Positions 33,996-41,714 of a stretch of DNA of 64,000 nt are shown here, in pieces. Each line of letters begins with the position of its first letter. Within the stretch, counting starts at the first letter, position 1. The DNA comes from Streptomyces hygroscopicus (GTDB lineage Bacteria; Actinomycetota; Actinomycetes; Streptomycetales; Streptomycetaceae), in NCBI GenBank assembly GCA_002021875.1, contig CP018627.1, positions 4,030,001 through 4,094,000 of the forward strand, given 5' to 3'. The position numbers and the translations under genes are program-made. The notes beneath the pieces are model-generated. The model was not told the origin of the DNA and searched no databases. It saw only the letters and a program-made list of their open reading frames with translations.

Positions 33996-34711
33996 CCACG
34001 TATGTCTACGGCATCGCACGCGGTGAGGTCCGGGACCTGGGCGATCGGCTGCTGGGCATCGGCGACCCTCCGCTGCCGGTCCGGGCGCTGAACCAGGGCG
34101 AGCTGGCCGCGATCGTCAGCGACTGCCCGCCGGAGCTCAAGCCCCGGCGCCGCGATCTGCTGGCCCATCAGCATGTGCTGGCCGAGGTGAGCGACTCCCG
34201 TCCGGTGCTGCCGATGCGCTTCGGCAGCGTCTCCTCCAGCGACGACGACGTCCGCAGTGTGCTGGCCGAGCACGCCGACCGCTACCAGGACCAGCTGAGC
34301 CGGCTGACCGACCGGGTGGAGTACAACGTCAAGGTCGTGCACGACGAGGACGCGGTGCTCCACCAAGTGCTCGCCGAGGAGCCGGAGTTGCGGATGATGG
34401 CGGAGGCCAACCGGGCGGCCGGCGGCGGCACCTATGAGGAACGGGTGCGCTTCGGCGAGCTGATGGCGAGCGCGGTGCGGGCCCGCGAGGTACGGGACGC
34501 CAAGCTGGTGGAGGAGGCGCTGGCCCCGGCCGCCGAGGACGTGCGCCCCGGCCCGGAGAGCGGCGGCTGGTTCCTCAGCCTGTCCCTGCTGCTCGCCAAG
34601 GACGGCGCCGACCCGCTGCTGACGGCCGCCGCCGACGTGGAGCGGGACCACCCCTGGCTGAAGCTGCGGATCAACGGTCCGCTGCCGCCGTACAGCTTCG
34701 TCGAGTCCTGA
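33992..34711 (+). CDS. gvpF: Gas vesicle protein GvpF (GvpF/L family)
   Basis: 239 aa, ATG 33992. The GvpF/L family start [10 protein letters not shown] is followed by [44 protein letters not shown] and the end [18 protein letters not shown], the strongest family signature. The protein is a minor, inner-surface or chaperone component that binds GvpA. The coupled start and 1-nt TGATG overlap with gvpG point to one transcript. A paralogue, gvpL, lies 0.6 kb downstream. Confidence 0.93.
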   Translation: MTTYVYGIARGEVRDLGDRLLGIGDPPLPVRALNQGELAAIVSDCPPELKPRRRDLLAHQHVLAEVSDSRPVLPMRFGSVSSSDDDVRSVLAEHADRYQDQLSRLTDRVEYNVKVVHDEDAVLHQVLAEEPELRMMAEANRAAGGGTYEERVRFGELMASAVRAREVRDAKLVEEALAPAAEDVRPGPESGGWFLSLSLLLAKDGADPLLTAAADVERDHPWLKLRINGPLPPYSFVES

Positions 34712-34917
34712 TGCTGATGATCGGCTGGGTGCTGAGGCAGGTCGTCGCCGCCGCGGAGCGGGAGTACTACGACCCGGCCAACATCCAGCGCGCCCTGGCC
34801 GAGCTGGAGGCCCAGCTCGACCAGGGCGTGATCGACGAGAAGGAGTTCGAGCGGCAGGAGGACACGCTGCTCGACCGGTTGGAGGAGGCACGCCAGTGGG
34901 CGAACGGGACTCTGTGA
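34711..34917 (+). CDS. gvpG: Gas vesicle protein GvpG
   Basis: 68 aa. ATG 34711 shares one base with the gvpF stop (TGATG). The short helical GvpG pattern is clear: [22 protein letters not shown], then a strongly coiled-coil stretch of Glu/Leu/Asp (ALAELEAQLDQGVIDEKEFERQEDTLLDRLEEARQW). It is an accessory assembly protein. The next gene begins 22 nt before its stop. Confidence 0.9.
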   Translation: MLMIGWVLRQVVAAAEREYYDPANIQRALAELEAQLDQGVIDEKEFERQEDTLLDRLEEARQWANGTL

Positions 34918-35279
34918 CCACCCGGGGCGGTGTGGCCCCGACGGCCGGCGCGTATGGCTCACCGGCGTCGTCGTTCGGCTCCTCGGGGTCGTACGGGCTG
35001 GCCGGCCGCGGCGAGGGCGGGGCCAACCTCGCCGACATCCTGGAGCGGGTGCTCGACAAGGGTGTGGTGATCGCGGGCGATATCCGCATCAACCTGCTCG
35101 ACATCGAACTTCTCACGATCAAGCTCCGGCTGATCGTGGCCTCGGTCGACAAGGCGAAGGAGATGGGCATCGACTGGTGGGAGCACGACCCGTCGCTCTC
35201 GTCACGCGCCCGTGCCGAGCTGAGCGGCCCGGAGAAGACCGAGGTGACCAGCGGGAAGAACCGGGAGAGCGCCGAATGA
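34896..35279 (+). CDS. gvpJ: Gas vesicle protein GvpJ (GvpA-family minor protein)
   Basis: 127 aa from GTG 34896; GTG 34914 is an alternative. The N-terminal 40 residues are Gly/Ser-rich. The GvpA-like core is ANLADILERVLDKGVVIAGDIRINLLDIELLTIKLRLIVASVDKAKEMGIDWW, the last part typical of GvpJ/GvpM. It probably helps nucleate or cap the vesicle. It overlaps gvpG by 22 nt and gvpL by 4 nt. Confidence 0.88.
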   Translation: MGERDSVTTRGGVAPTAGAYGSPASSFGSSGSYGLAGRGEGGANLADILERVLDKGVVIAGDIRINLLDIELLTIKLRLIVASVDKAKEMGIDWWEHDPSLSSRARAELSGPEKTEVTSGKNRESAE

Positions 35280-36130
35280 CCGAAGGACTGCGGTACGCCT
35301 ACGCGGTCGTGCGCGACACCGACGCGCCGGAGGCCGCCCTGGACGTCCTCACCACCCTGGAGCAGGTGCCCGGTGTCGCGGGCGAACCGGTGGTGGCCGT
35401 GCGCCATCTGGGGCTCGCCGTGCTGGCGGGCACCGTACCGGCCGAGGACTTCGACGAGGGCCCGCTGCGGGAGCGGCTGGAGGACATGGCGTGGCTGGAG
35501 AAGGTGGCCCGGACCCATCAGCGGGTGGTCGACACCGCCGGCGCCGAGTCCTGCGTCATACCGGTCCGGCTGGCCACCGTCTGCCAGGGCGAGGAGGGGC
35601 TGCGGCGGATGCTCGCCACCGGGCGGGAGCGGTTCGCCTCGGCGCTGGACCGGCTGGAGGGCCGGGTCGAATGGGGCGTCAAGGCGTACGCCGCGACACC
35701 TGCGCCGGAGGAGCCGCCCGCGCCCAAGGGGCCGCCCACCGGGACCCCGAATGCCCCGGGCGGCATGTCCGGCCGCGACTATCTGCGCCGCCGCAAGGCA
35801 CAGCGGCAGGCGGCCGAGCGGCGCTGGGGCGATACGGAGGAGGGTGCGCGGGTGGTGCACGACACCCTCAGCGGGCTGGCCGAGCGGGCCCGGCTGCATC
35901 CGCCGCAGGACCCCCGGCTGTCGGGGGTGTCCGACCGCAATGTGCTGAACGCCGCGTATCTGGTGCGGCGCGAGGACAGCGCCGCTTTCGCCGAGCGGGT
36001 CGGTGAGCTGGCCGGACAGACGGCGGCGCTGCGGGTGGAGCTGACCGGCCCCTGGGCGCCGTACTCCTTCACCGCCCCGGACGAGACCGCCGCCCCTGAC
36101 GGGGCGGAGAGCGCGGGGGCGGAGGGATGA
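35276..36130 (+). CDS. gvpL: Gas vesicle protein GvpL (GvpF/L family)
   Basis: 284 aa, ATG 35276 within the gvpJ stop (ATGA). GLRYAYAVVRDTD at the N-terminus, CVIPVRLATVCQGEEGLRRML in the middle and LRVELTGPWAPYSFT at the end identify the GvpF/L family. A Pro/Ala/Gly insert (about 141-165) breaks the middle and is absent from gvpF. Family knowledge puts GvpL as an organiser contacting many other Gvp proteins. Stop overlaps gvpS. Confidence 0.9.
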   Translation: MTEGLRYAYAVVRDTDAPEAALDVLTTLEQVPGVAGEPVVAVRHLGLAVLAGTVPAEDFDEGPLRERLEDMAWLEKVARTHQRVVDTAGAESCVIPVRLATVCQGEEGLRRMLATGRERFASALDRLEGRVEWGVKAYAATPAPEEPPAPKGPPTGTPNAPGGMSGRDYLRRRKAQRQAAERRWGDTEEGARVVHDTLSGLAERARLHPPQDPRLSGVSDRNVLNAAYLVRREDSAAFAERVGELAGQTAALRVELTGPWAPYSFTAPDETAAPDGAESAGAEG

Positions 36131-36327
36131 CGATGGCCCCGGAGGGCCCGTTGGCCCATCAGCAGATCGCCCTGGTGGACGTGCTGGACCGGCTGCTCGC
36201 GGGTGGCGTGGTGATCACCGGTGATCTGACCCTGCGGATCGCCGACGTCGACTTGGTCCGCATCGATCTGCGCGCCCTCATCAGCTCGGTCAACGCCAAT
36301 GTCCCGTCCCCCTGGGAGGAACCGTGA
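36127..36327 (+). CDS. gvpS: Gas vesicle protein GvpS (short GvpA-family protein)
   Basis: 66 aa, ATG 36127 in the gvpL stop. It is close to a bare GvpA core: VDVLDRLLAGGVVITGDLTLRIADVDLVRIDLRALISSVNA. The alpha-beta-beta-alpha pattern is complete, without the long tails of gvpA and gvpJ here. It is a minor component of the actinomycete-type cluster. Stop overlaps the gvpK GTG by 4 nt. Confidence 0.88.
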   Translation: MTMAPEGPLAHQQIALVDVLDRLLAGGVVITGDLTLRIADVDLVRIDLRALISSVNANVPSPWEEP

Positions 36328-36602
36328 GCCGCAAGGTGGAGCTGGACCAGGACACCGTGGAACGCGACCTGATGAAGCTGGTGCTGACCGTCGTGGAGCT
36401 GCTGCGCCAGCTCATGGAGCGGCAGGCGCTGCGCCGGGTGGACGAGGGCGATCTGACCGAGGACCAGGAAGAGCGGATCGGGGTCACGCTGATGCTGCTG
36501 GAGGACCGGATGGGCACGCTCTGCGAGCGCTACGGCATCGCGCCCTCCGACCTCAATCTGGACCTTGGGCCACTCGGTCCGCTGCTGTCCCCGAGGGAGT
36601 GA
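36324..36602 (+). CDS. gvpK: Gas vesicle protein GvpK
   Basis: 92 aa, GTG 36324 (GTGA overlap). Mostly helical, with the GvpK pattern VERDLMKLVLTVVELLRQLMERQALRRVDEGDLTEDQEERIG and GIAPSDLNLDLGPLG at the C-terminus. It is the last gene; no gvpN or gvpC follows. After it 36603-36730 is a short gap without a clear hairpin before a convergent regulator. Confidence 0.92.
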   Translation: MSRKVELDQDTVERDLMKLVLTVVELLRQLMERQALRRVDEGDLTEDQEERIGVTLMLLEDRMGTLCERYGIAPSDLNLDLGPLGPLLSPRE

Positions 36603-36730
36603 CGCTCCGGACAGCTCCGGACAGATCCGCGGCTCACCCCCGGCCTTCGCGGGGTTCGCCAACGAGATCAAGCCGCTGCAGACCGGCGCGCCCGATGTGA
36701 CCTTCCCGCGCCTCAAGGCACGGGGCTCGA

Positions 36731-37690
36731 TCAGCCCAGGGCCCGATCCAGACGGTCCCTGATCTCCCGGATGTGGTCGTTCAGCTCCACCGGCTCGCGC
36801 ACCTCGAAGTCGAAGCCGCTCAGCGCGATATGGAGCACCAGCGCATCGGGGTTGGAAGCGCCGGTGTGCAGCAGACAGCTGTGCTCGTCGACCGCCTCCA
36901 GCACCCCCACCAAGGGCGAGAACCGCTCGGCCGCCCGCTCGGCGGGCACCCGCAGCAGCACGGTGGCCCGCTGGGAGTAGACCGAGGTGGTGATGCCCCG
37001 GGCCACATAGGCGGCGATGTCCTCGGCGGGCGGGCGGCGCGGGGTGAACCGGGGGCCGTGCGGCGGGGTCGGGGTGATCCGGTCGACCCGGTACGTACGC
37101 CAGTCGGCGCGGTCGACGTCCCAGGCCACCAGGTACCAGCGGCGCTGTGCGGCGACCAGCCGGTGCGGTTCTGCGGTGCGGCGGGTGAGGGCACCGCCGT
37201 GGTCACGGTACTCGAAGCGGAGCTGATGGCAGTCCCGGCAGGCGGCGGCCAGCTCGGTCAGCACCTCGGGGTCCACCCCGGGGCCGGGGCTCCAGCCGGA
37301 CAGCGGCACGGTGAAGGCGCTCAGCGCGCCCACCCGGCGGCGCAGCCGCTCCGGCAGCACCTGCTCCAGCTTGGCCAGGGCCCGCACCGAGGTCTCCTCG
37401 ATGCCCTCGACCCCGCCGCCCGCGGCCTGGCGCAGCCGCACCGCGACCGCCACCGCCTCCTCGTCGTCGAGCAGCAGCGGCGGCAACTGGGCGCCCGCGC
37501 CAAGCTGATAGCCGCCGCCGGTGCCCGGCGCGGAGTGCACCGGGTAGCCGAGCTCGCGCAGCCGGTCCACATCGCGGCGCACGGTGCGCGGGGTGACCCC
37601 GAGCCGGTCGGCGAGATCCGCGCCGGACCATTCGCGGTGGGCCTGCAACAGGGAGAGCAGGCGGAGCAGTCGGGCCGAGGTCTCCAGCAT
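36731..37690 (-). CDS. YafY/WYL-domain transcriptional regulator
   Basis: 319 aa, ATG 37690. N-terminal HTH_11 (ARLLRLLSLLQAHREWSGADLADRLGVTPRTVRRDVDRLRELGYPVHS) followed by a WYL domain (about 140-240: RRTAEPHRLVAAQRRWYLVAWDVDRADWRTYRVDRI) and a C-terminal WCX-like extension. The WYL ligand is unknown; in some families it senses nucleic acid or nucleotides. It is convergent with gvpK. A palindrome 21 bp above its start suggests autoregulation. Confidence 0.9.
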   Translation of the reverse strand: MLETSARLLRLLSLLQAHREWSGADLADRLGVTPRTVRRDVDRLRELGYPVHSAPGTGGGYQLGAGAQLPPLLLDDEEAVAVAVRLRQAAGGGVEGIEETSVRALAKLEQVLPERLRRRVGALSAFTVPLSGWSPGPGVDPEVLTELAAACRDCHQLRFEYRDHGGALTRRTAEPHRLVAAQRRWYLVAWDVDRADWRTYRVDRITPTPPHGPRFTPRRPPAEDIAAYVARGITTSVYSQRATVLLRVPAERAAERFSPLVGVLEAVDEHSCLLHTGASNPDALVLHIALSGFDFEVREPVELNDHIREIRDRLDRALG

Positions 37691-37710
37691 GCGGCCGAGT
37701 CTGCCACCGC

Positions 37711-37733
37711 TTGAGGACAGCCTCCGTCCTCAA
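37711..37733. promoter_or_regulatory. Palindrome TTGAGGAC-n7-GTCCTCAA upstream of the WYL regulator
   Basis: Perfect 8-bp arms (37711-37718, 37726-37733). It sits 21 bp above the regulator start and 47 bp past the stop of the preceding gene, so it may be an operator, a terminator or both. The AT/GC-mixed arms look more like a protein site than a terminator. Confidence 0.5.
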
Positions 37734-37779
37734 AGCTCCCCCTGCTCGCCTGGCTTCTCGCCCGGGATCTCTCCTGGGA

Positions 37780-38685
37780 TCAGGCGGGCGCCTCGATCCG
37801 CACCGCCAGATCGTTGTCCCGGGTGTAGTACGGCTGGGCCCGCGCCTCCCCGTGCGGACCTGACACCGTGCGCGGCGGGTAGGTGAAGATCTCCTTCTTG
37901 TCCGCGACATCGTCCAGGATCCGGGCGAGCCGCGCCGGGGCCATGGTCTCGTCCGCCGGGCGCAGCCACAGGTCCCAGACGTGCGCGCCGCCGTCCCAGC
38001 TCCGCGCGAGCTCGGCGTAGGAGAGCGTGAAGGAGAAGTCCGGGCCGTCCACCACCAGCGGTGCCGTCCGTACGGGGGCGGCGCTCCGGCGGCAGCGGGC
38101 CTCGACGACCGCCTCGGCCAGCCACTCGGACGGGTACGCGACGCGGTAGAGCCGCCCCCGTACGGCCATCGTGTCGTCCTCCAGCCGTATCTCCCCGGCC
38201 TCGGCGTGGGGCGCCCGCCGCCAGCTGCGCAGCGAGAGATTGCCGTGCTTGGTGGCGTAGGGGATGCGGACGGAGAGCGGGGAGGTGCTCGGCCCCGGCC
38301 GGCGGTCGACGAGCGAGCGCAGATCGTTCAGGCCCGGGGCGAGCCGCCGCGGCTCGGTGTCCCGGTGGGCCACATGGACGTCCCAGCGGCCCTCGGGCAG
38401 GGCGACGGTGCTGGGCAGGGCGGCCTGCAGCCGGCCGTCCGCGGTGGGGCCCAGCGGCAGCCGCACCTCGCCGTCGGGGGTGTCCGCCGCGCCCCGGCGG
38501 ACCAGCACCAGCGCACCACTCCAGTCGTCGAGGCCGCCCGGGCCGGGCCGGGCCCAGTCGGCGATGTGGAAGGTGAGCCCTCCGGCGGAGTCCGCCACGC
38601 AGTCGGCGCGGGCGGGGGCGGCCTCGGGGGCCTCGCTCATCCTGTCCTCCTCGACGTGCTGCGCTGCCTGTGCCGTTGCACTCAT
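37780..38685 (-). CDS. Unknown protein translationally coupled to a glycosyltransferase
   Basis: 301 aa, ATG 38685 inside the glycosyltransferase stop (ATGA); an internal ATG 15 codons later is possible. I do not recognise a family with certainty. The predicted content is mostly beta-strand: LTFHIADWARPG, WSGALVLVRRGA, RWDVHVAHRDTEPRRLAPG, FSFTLSYAELARSWDGGAHVWDLWL, IFTYPPRTVSG. Repeated strand-turn motifs suggest a beta-sandwich, such as a carbohydrate-binding or acceptor-recognition module. No signal peptide or TM helix. The coupling to a GT4 enzyme suggests a shared glycan pathway. Confidence 0.7.
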   Translation of the reverse strand: MSATAQAAQHVEEDRMSEAPEAAPARADCVADSAGGLTFHIADWARPGPGGLDDWSGALVLVRRGAADTPDGEVRLPLGPTADGRLQAALPSTVALPEGRWDVHVAHRDTEPRRLAPGLNDLRSLVDRRPGPSTSPLSVRIPYATKHGNLSLRSWRRAPHAEAGEIRLEDDTMAVRGRLYRVAYPSEWLAEAVVEARCRRSAAPVRTAPLVVDGPDFSFTLSYAELARSWDGGAHVWDLWLRPADETMAPARLARILDDVADKKEIFTYPPRTVSGPHGEARAQPYYTRDNDLAVRIEAPA

Positions 38686-39920
38686 GCGACACGCACCTTC
38701 CGCAGGGAGTCCTTGGTGGCGAACGCGCCACTGAGCAGGGAGCCGCGGGCGCGGTGCAGGGAGCCCCGCAGCCCGCTGCGGGCGACCAGACCGGAGAACA
38801 GCGTCTCGTAGCGCCCGGCCACCCGGGAGGGGTCGAAGCGGGCCGAGTCCTTCAGCGCCGCCTGTCCCATCTGCTGGCGCAGCTCGTCGTTGTTGATGAG
38901 GTCGAGCAGCGCGGCGGCGATGGCGTCGGTGTCGCCGGTGGGCACGAGACGGCCGTCCACCCCGTTGTCGATGATCTCCGCGGGCCCGTGCGGGCAGTCG
39001 GTGGACACCACGGGAAGGCCGCAGCGCATCGCCTCCACGATGGTCATGCCGAACGACTCCAGGCTGGAGGTGACGGCGGCGATGGAGCCCTTGGCCCACT
39101 CGGGGTCGAGCGGATTGGCCGGGCCCATCAGGAAGACGTTGTTGTAGAGGCCGAGCTGGTCGATGAGGGCGCGCAGCTTGGCGTGCTGGGCGCCGCCGCC
39201 GTAGATCCGCAGCCGCCAGTCGGGACGGGCCGCGCTGACCTTCGCGAAGGCGCGTATCAGCAGGTCGTAGCGTTTGACCGGGGCCAGCCGGCCGGCCGCG
39301 ACGACCCATTTGCCGGTGCCGTCGGCGGGCTCGAGACCGGGCTCGGGCACGCTGTTGGGTACCGCCTCGACCCGTACGCCGGGCAGCCGCATCTGGTCGC
39401 GGTAGGTCCGCGCGTCGGCCTCGGTCACGGTGGTCACCGCGTCCAGCCGGGGATAGACGGTGCGCAGGGCCCGCTTCAGTCCCGTGGGGTGGGTGCCGAG
39501 CGTCAGATGCTCCTGGCCGACCCGTACCGGACCGCGGCGGGCCTCGCGGGCGATGTGGACATTGAGCCCGGGGCGGGTCCCGACAACGATATCGGCCTCA
39601 AGACGGCGGAGATGGTCCCCGATACGGCGGTCGGTGAGGGCGCTGTACTGCTTGTAGCGGCCCTCGGACGCGGGGAAGACCTCCGCCGGACGGCCGTGGT
39701 CCGGGTCGGCGCCGTCGTAGGACGGGCTGCTCTTCCGGATGTCCACGAGATGGCTGAGCCGCACCCGCGGACCGGGGTCGAAGATCGGCTGGTCACGGTG
39801 GCGGAACACCGACACGATCTCCACATCGTGCTGCTCCCCCAGGGAACGGGCGAGGTTGTACGTGGTCCGGATCGTCCCGCCGATCCCGTACGCGTTGTGA
39901 ATAAGGAAAGAGATGTGCAT
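38682..39920 (-). CDS. Family 4 (GT-B) glycosyltransferase
   Basis: 412 aa, ATG 39920, chosen because MHISFLIHNAYGIGGTIRTTYNLA is the usual GT4 opening with its Gly-rich donor-loop motif. The C-terminal Rossmann domain has VVAAGRLAPVKRYDLLIRAF and the E-x7-E nucleotide-sugar motif in SLESFGMTIVEAMRCGLPVVSTD. A retaining transferase, acceptor unknown. The preceding gap to the divergent gene at 40192 is 271 bp. Confidence 0.9.
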   Translation of the reverse strand: MHISFLIHNAYGIGGTIRTTYNLARSLGEQHDVEIVSVFRHRDQPIFDPGPRVRLSHLVDIRKSSPSYDGADPDHGRPAEVFPASEGRYKQYSALTDRRIGDHLRRLEADIVVGTRPGLNVHIAREARRGPVRVGQEHLTLGTHPTGLKRALRTVYPRLDAVTTVTEADARTYRDQMRLPGVRVEAVPNSVPEPGLEPADGTGKWVVAAGRLAPVKRYDLLIRAFAKVSAARPDWRLRIYGGGAQHAKLRALIDQLGLYNNVFLMGPANPLDPEWAKGSIAAVTSSLESFGMTIVEAMRCGLPVVSTDCPHGPAEIIDNGVDGRLVPTGDTDAIAAALLDLINNDELRQQMGQAALKDSARFDPSRVAGRYETLFSGLVARSGLRGSLHRARGSLLSGAFATKDSLRKVRVA

Positions 39921-40191
39921 CCGGCCCCGTATCCCATGGCTTCCCCGCGGACGGGAGTCTCGTCCGCCTACCACGGTGTTAGACCGAGAAAAGTGGCACA
40001 GGGTTGGGTTTCATCACCTTTTTGTGCCCCAACAGATGTGCAATCGGTAGGAAGCCGGGGGAACTTTCCGGCCCGACGGCGCATCAGACCCCGGGGCGGC
40101 CGGGCCGCGTGACCCCCGCCCCGCATGGCCCGTTGTCTACGTATGAGCCGGGGACCCACCCCGCGCACCCACCGAGACCGAGGAGCCACCC

Positions 40192-41115
40192 GTGCCGCGC
40201 ATGCTCGACGTCAGCAATGACGTACGCGCCGAGATCGGCGACGAAGAAGCCGACCGGCTGCTCGCCGGGGACAACGCCCCGGGCGCTTACGACTGCACGT
40301 CCTGCCGTACCCCCGGCAACACCGAGCAGGAGCGGACCAGCACCGTGCTCTTCGTGGGGCAGGAGACGGCGGTGCTGGCCTTCGCGCACGCCACCTGCGT
40401 CCCCTCCCAGGTCGTCCCGGTCTCCGAGGACCAGTTGCGCGGTGCGGTGCGGTCCATCACGGGTGAGGACACCGCGCCGTCGTACGCGCCGCCCGTACCG
40501 GCCGCGGCGCATGCTTCGGCACCGCACTTCCCCGCCCCGGCCGCCCCGCCCGCATACGCCGCCCCGGTCCCCTCGCCCGCCGCCGCCTCCCACACCTCCG
40601 CGCCGCCCGGCCACGCACCGTCCGGTCAGGCACCGGTGCCCCAGCAGGCGGTGCTCGGCGTGACCAGCGGGGTGGTGCTGGTGGGTCAGGAGACGTGCCC
40701 GGCGCTGGTGGTGGAGCCGACCGCGCCGATCATCCGTCCGGGTTCGGCCGGGCACGGCGACGAGTTCCTGCAGCTCCTCGGCGAGCAGGGGTTCGCCCCG
40801 GTGGTCGACCTGGGCCGGCCGCCCGCGCCCAACCCCGGCTGGTCGGTGCTGCTGGCCATGGGGCGGCTGCACGCGGTGCTGATGCCGGCTCCGGGCGGCG
40901 GCCGACCGGTGGCCTGGTGGCAGGCGCACAGCCCGATGCCGCTCAGCGAGGGCTGGCGGAGCGCCGTCGGCCGTTCCCAGAAGGTGCTGATCTACGCCGC
41001 GGCCGCGGGCACGATCGGCACCCAGCCGCGCGAGGACCAACTGCGCGCGGCGCTGGACCGGGCCGCGGCGCGCGGTGCGCTGGTCGGCGCGTCGATGCCG
41101 CTCGCGGGCACATGA
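40192..41115 (+). CDS. Unknown protein with duplicated VGQET motif and Pro/Ala linker
   Basis: 307 aa, GTG 40192 with GGAG upstream. Not recognised. The N-terminal part has a Cys-x2-Cys (Cys35, Cys38) and Cys69. The word VLFVGQET (52-59) returns as VVLVGQET (161-168) after a Pro/Ala/Ser/His linker (about 95-150), suggesting an internal domain duplication. The second half contains a globular stretch with GDEFLQLLGEQGFAPVVDLG and PVAWWQAHSPMPLSEGWRSAV. It overlaps the next gene by ATGA, so the two probably act together. Confidence 0.75.
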   Translation: MPRMLDVSNDVRAEIGDEEADRLLAGDNAPGAYDCTSCRTPGNTEQERTSTVLFVGQETAVLAFAHATCVPSQVVPVSEDQLRGAVRSITGEDTAPSYAPPVPAAAHASAPHFPAPAAPPAYAAPVPSPAAASHTSAPPGHAPSGQAPVPQQAVLGVTSGVVLVGQETCPALVVEPTAPIIRPGSAGHGDEFLQLLGEQGFAPVVDLGRPPAPNPGWSVLLAMGRLHAVLMPAPGGGRPVAWWQAHSPMPLSEGWRSAVGRSQKVLIYAAAAGTIGTQPREDQLRAALDRAAARGALVGASMPLAGT

Positions 41116-41573
41116 CCGCCGCCGTCCCGGACCTCCCACCGGACCTCGGCGACCCATGGTGGGCAGCCCATTCGCCACCGATGCCGCATCCGACGGGCGG
41201 CCGGGTCGTTGGCACATACGTGCACGCATACGACCTCTCCTACCGATCCCCGTCATACGGCTGCATTCCGGCCATGCGCCCCGCCCTGGAGGCAGCGCAC
41301 GATCCCTGGCGCCACTCCGCCACGCCGATCTACGACGCGTTGTACGCGGAGTACCGCAGGCTGTTCCGGGCGCTGCCCGGCGACCGCTCGGACGAGGAGA
41401 ACATGGACTTCGTGGCGTTCGCCGCCATCGGCCAGCCCCGGGGCCTCATCAGCGGCGGCCACGGCCGCCCGGACAGCCACAGCGGGGCCTGGCACACCGA
41501 CGAGCTGTACTACCGCGGCTATCTCCCCGCCCTGCCGCCCGGCCGGGGCGAGGAGCGGGGTCACACCTACTGA
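41112..41573 (+). CDS. Unknown small protein coupled to the preceding gene
   Basis: 153 aa, ATG 41112 overlapping the upstream stop. Not recognised. Rich in His, Tyr, Pro and Trp (WWAAHSPPMPHPTGGRVVGTYVHAYDLSYRSPSYGC), and ends HSGAWHTDELYYRGYLPALPP. One Cys, no signal peptide, no TM helix. The sequence WW.AHSP resembles WWQAHSP in the preceding protein. The gene ends inside a perfect 16-bp tandem duplication. Confidence 0.72.
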   Translation: MTAAVPDLPPDLGDPWWAAHSPPMPHPTGGRVVGTYVHAYDLSYRSPSYGCIPAMRPALEAAHDPWRHSATPIYDALYAEYRRLFRALPGDRSDEENMDFVAFAAIGQPRGLISGGHGRPDSHSGAWHTDELYYRGYLPALPPGRGEERGHTY

Positions 41574-41594
41574 CGTGGACACCTACTGACGTGG
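41563..41594. repeat. 16-bp tandem duplication containing the stop codon
   Basis: acacctactgacgtgg at 41563-41578 is repeated exactly at 41579-41594. The first copy carries the last codons and TGA of the preceding gene, so a second in-register stop word follows downstream. A recent slippage event is likely. Confidence 0.85.
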
Positions 41595-41714
41595 TGCCAT
41601 CATGCGCGCCCGGCGGGCCGGAACCGACCCGCCGCTGAGCGCGTCCAGCGCCGCCGCCCCGCCGCCGGACGGTGAGTCCGGGGCCGGGATGGCGTCAACC
41701 GCGCGCCGCCGCCG

